Below, in pieces: positions 9,306 to 15,958 of a stretch of 64,000 nucleotides of DNA. How positions within the stretch are numbered: position 1 is the first letter of the stretch; the number at the start of each line of letters is the position of its first letter. The stretch comes from Arthrobacter glacialis (lineage in GTDB: Bacteria > Actinomycetota > Actinomycetes > Actinomycetales > Micrococcaceae), in NCBI RefSeq assembly GCF_002909445.1, contig NZ_PPXC01000001.1, positions 62,001 through 126,000 of the forward strand, read 5' to 3'. Position numbers and translations under genes: made by a program. The notes under the pieces were generated by a model. The model was not told the origin of the DNA. It worked only from the letters and a program-made list of their open reading frames with translations, and ran no database searches.

Positions 9306-9761
9306 ATGTTTCCTTGGACTAAACGCGATGCCGCAGCACCCCTTCCGCCCGCCGCCATCCCGCGGGACGGCGGAATCCCGTGGCAGGGTGCTGGGTTGAC
9401 GGCCACCGATGTGGACCTGCCGCGCGGGCGCAAAGGCACCAAGCTGATGCACTGCGTGCAGCTGACCACGAGCGACCTCACCGTGACCATGCTTCACGCG
9501 GAAATCCTCGAACTGCTCGACGGGCGGATCAGCATGGTCGATCCGATGGGGGCCAGCCCGGATGTCTTCCTGTGCAACGCGGTGGGGGTTGATGCTGCGG
9601 CGACGGCCGGTAGGGCCTCCGAGGCCGGAAAATGGATGGCAGTATTTCCCGCGGACGCGCTGGCGCTGATGGTTGTCCCCGTGAGCGAACCGCCGGCCGC
9701 CGTCATGTCCGGATCCGACGTGGCCAGCTTCTCCGCATGGGCGCGCAAGCTCGCTAAATAG
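9306..9761 (+). CDS. Uncharacterised small protein
   Basis: A 151-residue soluble protein I cannot assign to a family. It has no signal peptide or membrane helix; the middle (QLTTSDLTVTMLHAEILELL) looks like mixed alpha/beta structure. TAGGCT at 9293-9298 sits seven bases before the ATG, the position of a -10 box for a leaderless start, and no Shine-Dalgarno is present. Its last eight bases overlap the 3' end of the convergent metZ gene, so the two transcripts must overlap. Coding nature is supported by GC-rich third positions along the whole frame and by fitting exactly between a terminator and metZ. Confidence 0.7.
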   Translation: MFPWTKRDAAAPLPPAAIPRDGGIPWQGAGLTATDVDLPRGRKGTKLMHCVQLTTSDLTVTMLHAEILELLDGRISMVDPMGASPDVFLCNAVGVDAAATAGRASEAGKWMAVFPADALALMVVPVSEPPAAVMSGSDVASFSAWARKLAK

Positions 9762-10965
9762 CGGACAACGCCTGCGCCAGATCAGCCTTCAAGTCTTCCA
9801 CATCCTCCAGACCCACTGACAAGCGCAGGAAGCCGTTGCGCAGGCCAATGGCCGCACGGGCCTCCGCGCCCATGGCGCGGTGGGTTGTTGTGGCAGGGTG
9901 GGTGATCAGGGATTTGGCGTCGCCCAAATTATTGGAAATGTCAATGATTTGCAGGGCATTGAGCAGGGCAAACGCTGCATCCTTGGTGGTTCCGGTGCCC
10001 GGCTGCGCCAGTTCAAACGTCAGCACCGTGCCGCCGGCCTTCATCTGCTTCTTAGCCAGCTCGTACTGTGGGTGGGACGGCAGATGCGGGTACAGCACGA
10101 GACTAACTTGTGGCTGGGCCTCAAGGAACTCGCCCAGGGCCAGGGCGTTGTTGCACGAATGCGTGACGCGCAGGTTCATGGTTTCCAAGCCCTTGGTCAG
10201 GACCCACGCGTTGAACGCCGACAAGGCGGGGCCCGTGTGCCGCATCAAGTTCTTGACGGGACCGTCAATGAACTCCTTGCTGCCCAGGATGGCGCCGCCC
10301 AGAACACGCCCCTGACCGTCAATGTGCTTGGTGCCGGAGTACACAATGATGTCCGCACCAAAATCGCCACATCGCTGCAGCAGGGGGGTGGCAAACACGT
10401 TGTCGGCCACCACCTGCGCGCCCGCGGCATGGGCCAGGTCGCACACCGCCTGTATGTCAATGATTTCCTGCATGGGGTTCGACGGGGACTCAAAGAACAC
10501 GGCAGTGGTCGGCACCGAAAGGGCCTCGCGCCACTGATCCAGATCCGGTCCGTCCACGAACACCGTTTCCACGCCCCACCGCGGCAGCAACTCGTTCAAG
10601 ATGACAAAGCAGGAGCCAAAGAGTGATCGTGAGGCAACCACCCTGTCCCCGGCCGCCAGCAAGGCACCCAAGGCAGTGAAAACGGCGGACATGCCCGAGG
10701 CCGTGGCAAAGCAGGCCTCCTTGCCCTCGAGCAGGCGCAGGCGTTCCTGGAAGGTTGCCACGGACGGGTTGCCGTAGCGGGAGTACACGAACCGGTCCGC
10801 CTCGCCGGTGAAGGCCTGTTCGGCGGCCTCAGCCGATTCGTACACGAACCCTGAATTCAGGAACAAGGCCTCGGAGGTTTCGGAGAAATTGCTGCGGTCA
10901 AGCCCGCCGCGCACGGCCTGGGTGTCCTGCGCCCAGGTGGCGGCGTGCTCGTTAAAGTTACTCAA
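9754..10965 (-). CDS. metZ: O-succinylhomoserine sulfhydrylase
   Basis: PLP enzyme of methionine biosynthesis that makes homocysteine from an O-activated homoserine and sulfide. The 403-residue protein has the Cys/Met-metabolism fold with the PLP lysine in YSGTKHIDGQGR (K213), the substrate-site segment YSRYGNPS and the FFESPSNP motif. The start is a TTG at 10963-10965 behind a weak AGGG ribosome site; no ATG or GTG fits. It is last in a minus-strand cluster after DUF1737 and rhodanese genes, which may supply or handle sulfur. The spacer before it carries a tetranucleotide repeat. O-acetyl- versus O-succinylhomoserine use cannot be decided from sequence. Confidence 0.9.
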   Translation of the reverse strand: MSNFNEHAATWAQDTQAVRGGLDRSNFSETSEALFLNSGFVYESAEAAEQAFTGEADRFVYSRYGNPSVATFQERLRLLEGKEACFATASGMSAVFTALGALLAAGDRVVASRSLFGSCFVILNELLPRWGVETVFVDGPDLDQWREALSVPTTAVFFESPSNPMQEIIDIQAVCDLAHAAGAQVVADNVFATPLLQRCGDFGADIIVYSGTKHIDGQGRVLGGAILGSKEFIDGPVKNLMRHTGPALSAFNAWVLTKGLETMNLRVTHSCNNALALGEFLEAQPQVSLVLYPHLPSHPQYELAKKQMKAGGTVLTFELAQPGTGTTKDAAFALLNALQIIDISNNLGDAKSLITHPATTTHRAMGAEARAAIGLRNGFLRLSVGLEDVEDLKADLAQALSAI

Positions 10966-10996
10966 TGACTTACCCTATTTCGCTGGTGGTGCGGTC

Positions 10997-11022
10997 CTGA
11001 CTGACTGACTGACTGACTGACT
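10997..11022 (-). repeat. Tetranucleotide microsatellite (CTGA)6.5 upstream of metZ
   Basis: Six complete CTGA units plus CT on the plus strand, 32-57 bases upstream of the metZ start codon, between the rhodanese stop and metZ. Such short tandem repeats can slip during replication and change spacing within a leader. Confidence 0.9.
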
Positions 11023-11050
11023 TACGGCGGCGGCGCGGGGCGCTGCGTTG

Positions 11051-11443
11051 CTAGCGCCAGGGCAGGCTGCGGTTCTTCCAGCCGTTGATGACCCGCTCGC
11101 CGTAGCTGTCCGGCTCACCCTCAAAGCCCTCCAGGACGTTATAGGCCGTGTACCCGGCAGCCGTGGCGGCGTGGGCCGCGGCGATGGAACGGGCGCCGGA
11201 GCGGCACAACACCACCAGCGGCTTTTCCGTGGGCACTGCCGCCAATAGCTGCGCCAGAAAGTCAGGGTTGCTGTGTCCGCTGGCCAGGTTCCATTGGATG
11301 AAGACAGGCTCAGTGTTCAGTGCCGAGGTGTCTGGAACGCCAATGTGCGCCCATTCTCCCTCGGTGCGCACATCAAGGAGTGCCGCGCCTGCTGCCAGGT
11401 GTTCCCAAGCCGTGGCCGGGGCAAGGTCTCCTGCGTAGCTCAT
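11051..11443 (-). CDS. Rhodanese-like sulfurtransferase
   Basis: Single-domain rhodanese of 130 residues, predicted to move sulfane sulfur through a persulfide on the active-site cysteine. The catalytic loop is CRSGAR (Cys80), six residues as in thiosulfate-type rhodaneses, and the CH2A-like motif LLDVRTEGEW lies near residues 22-31. The ATG overlaps the stop of the upstream DUF1737 gene as ATGA, so the two are co-translated, and metZ follows 85 bases downstream. Adjacency to a sulfhydrylase suggests a part in sulfur assimilation or persulfide handling, but this is inference from context. Confidence 0.9.
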   Translation of the reverse strand: MSYAGDLAPATAWEHLAAGAALLDVRTEGEWAHIGVPDTSALNTEPVFIQWNLASGHSNPDFLAQLLAAVPTEKPLVVLCRSGARSIAAAHAATAAGYTAYNVLEGFEGEPDSYGERVINGWKNRSLPWR

Positions 11444-11700
11444 GCGATGCCCTCGCCGTCGAACTCCAGCTCAGCATCGAGCTCATCCACGGCCGTGGCA
11501 ACTGCTGCGTCACTGGCGGCAATGGCCTGTGGGAGGATCAATGCTTGGGCACAGATGACGCTGGTCCCGTTGAAGGTTACGGCCGGTCCTCCGTGGAGCA
11601 CGTAGCCTTCGGCCAGAGCTTCTGAAATGCGCTCACAAAAAGACTTGTCATCGGGGCCGGTGATGAGCCGGTAGGCCAGGGGGGATTCGTCCGCGGACAT
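11440..11700 (-). CDS. DUF1737 domain protein
   Basis: Small 86-residue protein carrying the DUF1737 pattern YRLITGPDDKSFCERISEAL followed by GYVLHGGP and a Gln-Ala-rich segment. The domain is about 50 residues; function is unknown. It is first in the minus-strand cluster DUF1737-rhodanese-metZ and overlaps the rhodanese start by four bases. ATG start at 11700 is preceded by GAGGAGAAC, a good ribosome site. No signal or membrane segment. Confidence 0.8.
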   Translation of the reverse strand: MSADESPLAYRLITGPDDKSFCERISEALAEGYVLHGGPAVTFNGTSVICAQALILPQAIAASDAAVATAVDELDAELEFDGEGIA

Positions 11701-12019
11701 GTGTTCTCCTCATTGCAAGAAAGCGCTAAATCTGCAAGCGGGAGACTGCGCTTAACGAGGGTTGGCTGATAAGCACGCAATAAGACGTTCACGCTTGCAA
11801 ACCTGTGGCTTGGGTAGCTGGGTTTGCCAAGTATTCACCTGAGGCACCCCGCCGGAAAGAGGGTTGCCGGCCAGCGAGTCAGGGCTTGACGCTGGCACTC
11901 ATTACTTACTTGAAAAAATAGCACATGAGCCGTGCAGCGGGCCCAAGAATGTGTCAGTGTGGCTCAACATGACGGGCGCGTTGCAACACGGCAACCCCGC
12001 CAAGTGGCAAGATAAACGC
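11701..12019. other. Divergent spacer, no convincing gene
   Basis: About 320 bp between the DUF1737 gene (minus) and the Pr6Pr gene (plus). The plus frame is open from 11864, with an ATG at 11969, so the next protein could start earlier, but the extra residues are not hydrophobic and look unlike the family. Divergent promoters presumably lie here; no clear -35/-10 pair was identified. Confidence 0.4.
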
Positions 12020-12667
12020 ATGACCTTGACCCGCGCCTTTGCCGCAGTCCGCTTCCTGTTCGGTGCCGTAACGCTTATTGCCGTGGGAACCCAACTGGGT
12101 ATTCACATCAGCAATGGCTTCCCAGTGCTGAACTTCTTCAGCTACTTCACCAATCTTGGCAACATTTTTGCTGCGGTGGTGCTGTTGGTGGAGTCGGTGC
12201 TGACGTGGCGTGGCAAGGAGCTGGGGCCGCTGTGGCAGGTTTTGCGCTGCGTTTCAGTGGTTGCCATGGCGCTGGTGGGTATGGTGTTCAGCGCGTTGTT
12301 GCGTGATGTGGACCTTGGCTCGCTGCTCCCGTGGATCAACACCTGGCTGCACTACGTTATGCCGGTGGTAGTGGTGGCAGACTGGCTCATCCAGTCCCCC
12401 CGCAAGCCCCTTTCGCTGCGCAGCCTCTGGATCGCCGTGTTTTTCCCCTTGGCCTATTTGGCCTACTCGCTGGTCCGCGGTGCCATCACCGGCTGGTATG
12501 CCTACCCGTTCCTGAATCCGGCCAACGGCGGCTACGGCGCCGTGGCCATCACCTGCCTGTTCATTGCCGTGGCGTTCATTGCGACGACTATTGTGTTGAT
12601 CCTGTTGGCCAACAAGTTCCGTCCACTGGTGCCTGTTCAGTGGGAGTCAGACAGCGTAGCCGCCTAA
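12020..12667 (+). CDS. Pr6Pr-type integral membrane protein
   Basis: Predicted six-helix membrane protein of the Pr6Pr family (215 residues), related in topology to FAR-17a/AIG1 proteins. Visible features are a helix near residues 5-26, the family segment NFFSYFTNLGNIFAAVVLL, the WLHYVMPVVVVADWL helix with the conserved His, and YPFLNP in the last loop. The ATG at 12020 is chosen because it starts just before the first helix; in-frame ATG at 11969 and a start at 11864 are alternatives. Biochemical function is unknown. It stands alone, convergent with pabC. Confidence 0.75.
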   Translation: MTLTRAFAAVRFLFGAVTLIAVGTQLGIHISNGFPVLNFFSYFTNLGNIFAAVVLLVESVLTWRGKELGPLWQVLRCVSVVAMALVGMVFSALLRDVDLGSLLPWINTWLHYVMPVVVVADWLIQSPRKPLSLRSLWIAVFFPLAYLAYSLVRGAITGWYAYPFLNPANGGYGAVAITCLFIAVAFIATTIVLILLANKFRPLVPVQWESDSVAA

Positions 12668-12679
12668 CCGCATAGTCTC

Positions 12680-13579
12680 CTACAGCGTTGTGGCCAACAG
12701 TGCGCTGAGTTCGGCGCTGAGCTGCGCCCGGTTGGCCGCCGTGCCGATCTCCACACCGTCAATGGTGTTCACGGGGGCCAGCAGCCGCAAGCTGGAAATG
12801 AGCCAGACGGCGTCAGCGTCCAGCAAGTCCGCCGGGGTGACTGGGCCGTAGCCCAGTTCCCAACCAGCCTCCTTGGCCGCTGCAAAGAGCGCTCCCTGAG
12901 TGGTGCCGGGCAAAATTCCGGTATCCAGATGGGGTGTGATGAGCCGCTTCACCGGGACACCTGAATCATCCGAGATGTGTGCCAACAGAACTGACGACGT
13001 GGGTCCCTCCAGTACCAGCTGGTCACCACTGGTGAAGATCACGTCATCGGCCCCCTGGCTGTGGGCGTGGCGCAGGGCGGCCATGTTCACCGCGTAGGAA
13101 AGGGTTTTCGCGCCTAAAAGCAGCCACGGCGCCCGCGCGGCAATGTCGCTGTCATAGCCGCGCTCCAACAAGATCACCGACAGTCCGGCGTCGCGCTGCT
13201 TGGCCAAGGCCAGTGAGACGGCTGAGACCTGCACCCAGGCGGTGGGGGTGTTGCCGCCTTCGGGGCCGCGGGTGGCAATCAACTTCACCACTGCCTGCCC
13301 CTCGGCAGCCGAGCCGCCGGCGTAAGCCGTGAGCGCCGTCGTAATGGCTGCCAGCCAAACCTCCGCCGCCGGAATCCCCAGATCCATGGTCAGTGCCGAA
13401 CCCGCCAGCCGGTCAAGGTGGGCCTGGACTTTGCGGGGGACACCATTGATGGCGAGCAGGGATTCAAAAATCCCGTCCCCCCGCGTCACGCCTTGATCCG
13501 TAGCCAAAATGGTGGGGGATGAGGCGTCGGCCAGCCGGCCAGCGGGGTGAACGGGATCCAGAAATACCAAAACTGTCAT
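12680..13579 (-). CDS. pabC: 4-amino-4-deoxychorismate lyase
   Basis: Class IV PLP-dependent lyase (branched-chain aminotransferase fold) that splits aminodeoxychorismate into p-aminobenzoate and pyruvate for folate synthesis. The 299-residue protein has the N-terminal LATDQGVTRGDGIFES motif typical of ADC lyases, the PLP lysine in GAKTLSYAVN (about K158) and a cofactor-site EGPTSSVL segment. The ATG at 13579 is preferred over an upstream start at 13645 because the fold begins there. The pabB fusion lies 2.4 kb away on the same strand, separated by cls, so they are not one operon. A D-amino-acid aminotransferase role is the main alternative. Confidence 0.8.
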   Translation of the reverse strand: MTVLVFLDPVHPAGRLADASSPTILATDQGVTRGDGIFESLLAINGVPRKVQAHLDRLAGSALTMDLGIPAAEVWLAAITTALTAYAGGSAAEGQAVVKLIATRGPEGGNTPTAWVQVSAVSLALAKQRDAGLSVILLERGYDSDIAARAPWLLLGAKTLSYAVNMAALRHAHSQGADDVIFTSGDQLVLEGPTSSVLLAHISDDSGVPVKRLITPHLDTGILPGTTQGALFAAAKEAGWELGYGPVTPADLLDADAVWLISSLRLLAPVNTIDGVEIGTAANRAQLSAELSALLATTL

Positions 13580-13589
13580 GCAGTAGAGC

Positions 13590-14201
13590 TTAGCTGGCCT
13601 GCAGGATCGCCTTGCCAAAGGTGAATGCGCGGACCAGGCCAACAATGCCCAGGATGATCAGCATGATGGCGCTCATGAGCAGCAGCCACTGCGCGGTCCA
13701 GACCGGAACAACCAGCACCACAATGCCCGCAAGAACGCTCAGAATACCAAAGACAATGGCCCAGGTGCGGGTGGATCCCCTGCCGGCTTCGGCGATGGCC
13801 ACAATGCCTTCAATGATCCAGCCGATGCCCATGAAGATGACCGTGAACAGCAGGAGAGCTTCGCCGCTGGCCGCTGAATTGCGCAGGATAATGACGCCTG
13901 CAACCAGAACTAGCAGGCCCAGAACCACATCCAGGATGCGCAAGCCGGTGGAGAGGCCGTGGCTGAAAATACCCAACGCCACCCTCACGCCGCCGGCAAT
14001 GAGGAAGTTGATACCCAGGAAGATGGCAATAACGGCCAGGGTTTTAGTGGGCCAGAACAGCAGGACAATGCCCAGGATCAATGCCACAGCGCCGCTGATG
14101 GCAAAGGCCATGCGCAGGCCTTTGACGGCTTGTTGCGTTAGTTTGAGTGGGTCGAGGGCAAAAATGTCGACGGAGACTTCAGGCTGGCTGGAGTTGCTCA
14201 T
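13590..14201 (-). CDS. HdeD/DUF308 family membrane protein
   Basis: A 203-residue integral membrane protein with six regularly spaced hydrophobic helices and a short polar N-terminus. It carries the HdeD-like pattern of Gly-rich helices (ALILGIVLLFWP, VILRNSAASG, GILSVLAGIVVLV). HdeD is associated with acid resistance in enterobacteria; in actinobacteria the role is not established. ATG at 14201 follows AGAAAGAAG. It lies ten bases upstream of pabC on the same strand and could be co-transcribed with it. Confidence 0.85.
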   Translation of the reverse strand: MSNSSQPEVSVDIFALDPLKLTQQAVKGLRMAFAISGAVALILGIVLLFWPTKTLAVIAIFLGINFLIAGGVRVALGIFSHGLSTGLRILDVVLGLLVLVAGVIILRNSAASGEALLLFTVIFMGIGWIIEGIVAIAEAGRGSTRTWAIVFGILSVLAGIVVLVVPVWTAQWLLLMSAIMLIILGIVGLVRAFTFGKAILQAS

Positions 14202-14363
14202 AGTTGAACTTCTTTCTGCAAAGTTTCAAAACGCGGATGGAAAATTACGCCCAGCATAGCCTCAGCAGGTTACCCAACGGGTCAGGAACTGCCCAGACAC
14301 GAACTACCGTTAGGCTATTGTCACTTGGCTTAGGAACGAGCTTACGAAATCTGGGAGGCCCGC

Positions 14364-15842
14364 ATGATCTGGACGGCGTTTAGTCTGCCAGCAGTGAGTC
14401 CTTGGGTTTCCGCGCTGCTTTTGTTGGTGGATTTGGCCATCCGTATTGTGGTGCTTGGCGTTATTCCCGGCAACCGGCGCCCCACAACTGCCATGGCATG
14501 GCTGCTATGTATTTTCTTCCTGCCCTATATTGGCTTGATCCTGTTCCTCATGTTCGGCAACTTCAGGCTCTCACGACGCCGGCGAGAGACCCAGGACGCC
14601 GTCAACCTGCGGATTCTGGAAGGAACCGCGGACATTGCGGCCCAGGTTCCCGAATATGAGGGCCCTGCGTGGGTGAAATCCGCCATGGAACTGAACCGCA
14701 ACTTGGGTTATTTCCCGGTGTTGGGGGGCAACTCCGTTGAGCTGATTGAGGGGTACCAGGAGTCTCTGGATGCCATGGCTGATGAGGTCAGCCGGGCCAC
14801 GGACTACGTTAACGCAGAGTTTTACATCATGAGCTCGGATGACTGCACCGACAGGCTCTTTAGGGAGCTCGAGGCGGCGGCGGAGCGTGGTGTGCGTGTC
14901 CGCGTGCTCTTTGACCATATTGGCTCCTTGCGGGTGCCCGGCTACGGGGACATGATTAAGCGCCTCAAGGCCAGCTCGATCCAGTGGCGGCGCATGCTGC
15001 CGCTCCTGCCCGTCAAGGGCCAATGGCGCCGACCGGATCTGCGCAACCACCGAAAGATTCTTGTGGTGGATGGGCGCGTTGGCTTCACCGGCTCCCAAAA
15101 CGTTATTGAGCCGTCCTACCGGAACAAGAAAAACCACAAGATTGGACGCAAGTGGGTGGAGCTCATGTCCCGTCTGGAGGGACCCATCGTGGGCACCCTG
15201 AACATCATGTTCGCCACCGACTGGTCATCCGAGACCGAGGAAAATCTTGAGTCGCAGCTGGCCACCCACCATTGGGAATCCTTTTCCGGCGGTTCTCTGT
15301 GTCAGGTGGTGCCCAGTGGTCCGGGGTTCGTCACCGAGAACAACTTGCGCCTGTTCAACACCCTGCTGTACTCGGCCAAGGACTGCATCACCATTTCCAG
15401 CCCCTACTTTGTGCCCGACGATTCACTGCTCTACGCCATCACCACGGCCGCCCAGCGCGGGGTGCTGGTGGAACTGTTTGTCTCCGAGCAGGGCGACCAG
15501 TTCCTGGTTCACCACGCCCAACGCTCCTACTATGAGGCGCTGCTGAAGGCTGGCGTGCGGATCTACCTGTACCCCAAGCCGCTGGTGTTGCACGCCAAGC
15601 ACTTCACCGTGGACTCCGACGTTGCCGTCATTGGCTCCTCCAACATGGACATGCGCAGCTTCTCCCTCAACCTTGAAGTCACCGTCATGATGATTGACCG
15701 CGAGGTGGTCCAGCAGATGCACACCGTGGAAGACCACTACCGGGCCATCTCGCGTGAGCTGAACTTGGAGGAATGGGTCAACCGGCCCGTCCTGGCCCGC
15801 TACGTGGACAACGTGGCACGCCTGACCGCCACCCTCCAGTAA
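14364..15842 (+). CDS. cls: Cardiolipin synthase (phospholipase D family)
   Basis: Membrane enzyme forming cardiolipin by phosphatidyl transfer. The 492-residue protein has two N-terminal membrane helices (about 10-30 and 40-65) and two PLD catalytic HKD motifs: HRKILVVDGRVGFTG (His229, Lys231) and HAKHFTVDSDVAVIG (His410, Lys412), both complete. Length and layout match bacterial ClsA-type enzymes. Start ATG at 14364 follows a GGGAGG ribosome site. It is monocistronic and ends opposite the pabB fusion, with a hairpin between them. Other PLD-family transferases are possible, but the two helices favour cardiolipin synthase. Confidence 0.92.
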   Translation: MIWTAFSLPAVSPWVSALLLLVDLAIRIVVLGVIPGNRRPTTAMAWLLCIFFLPYIGLILFLMFGNFRLSRRRRETQDAVNLRILEGTADIAAQVPEYEGPAWVKSAMELNRNLGYFPVLGGNSVELIEGYQESLDAMADEVSRATDYVNAEFYIMSSDDCTDRLFRELEAAAERGVRVRVLFDHIGSLRVPGYGDMIKRLKASSIQWRRMLPLLPVKGQWRRPDLRNHRKILVVDGRVGFTGSQNVIEPSYRNKKNHKIGRKWVELMSRLEGPIVGTLNIMFATDWSSETEENLESQLATHHWESFSGGSLCQVVPSGPGFVTENNLRLFNTLLYSAKDCITISSPYFVPDDSLLYAITTAAQRGVLVELFVSEQGDQFLVHHAQRSYYEALLKAGVRIYLYPKPLVLHAKHFTVDSDVAVIGSSNMDMRSFSLNLEVTVMMIDREVVQQMHTVEDHYRAISRELNLEEWVNRPVLARYVDNVARLTATLQ

Positions 15843-15863
15843 CGCGTCTTACGCGGCGGCGGA

Positions 15864-15949
15864 GCCGGCATTTTTTGTAGGCGACGTAGAGGAGACCCGC
15901 AGGCCGCCCGCGGCCGAGGAGTCGGATAGTCGCCGGAAAAATGGCGGGC
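15864..15949. terminator. Imperfect bidirectional hairpin between cls and pabB
   Basis: An imperfect inverted repeat (GCCGGCATTTTTTG... and ...CCGGAAAAATGGCGGG) separates convergent cls and the pabB fusion. T-runs lie on both strands (15871-15876, and A15937-15941), so it could terminate both transcripts. A GC-rich inner stem is also present. Confidence 0.45.
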
Positions 15950-15958
15950 CGTCGCCGG

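Noticed and set aside
10966-11050. SAM riboswitch before metZ
   Set aside because: The spacer is only 85 bp, dominated by the CTGA repeat, with no SAM-I or SAM-IV core motifs.
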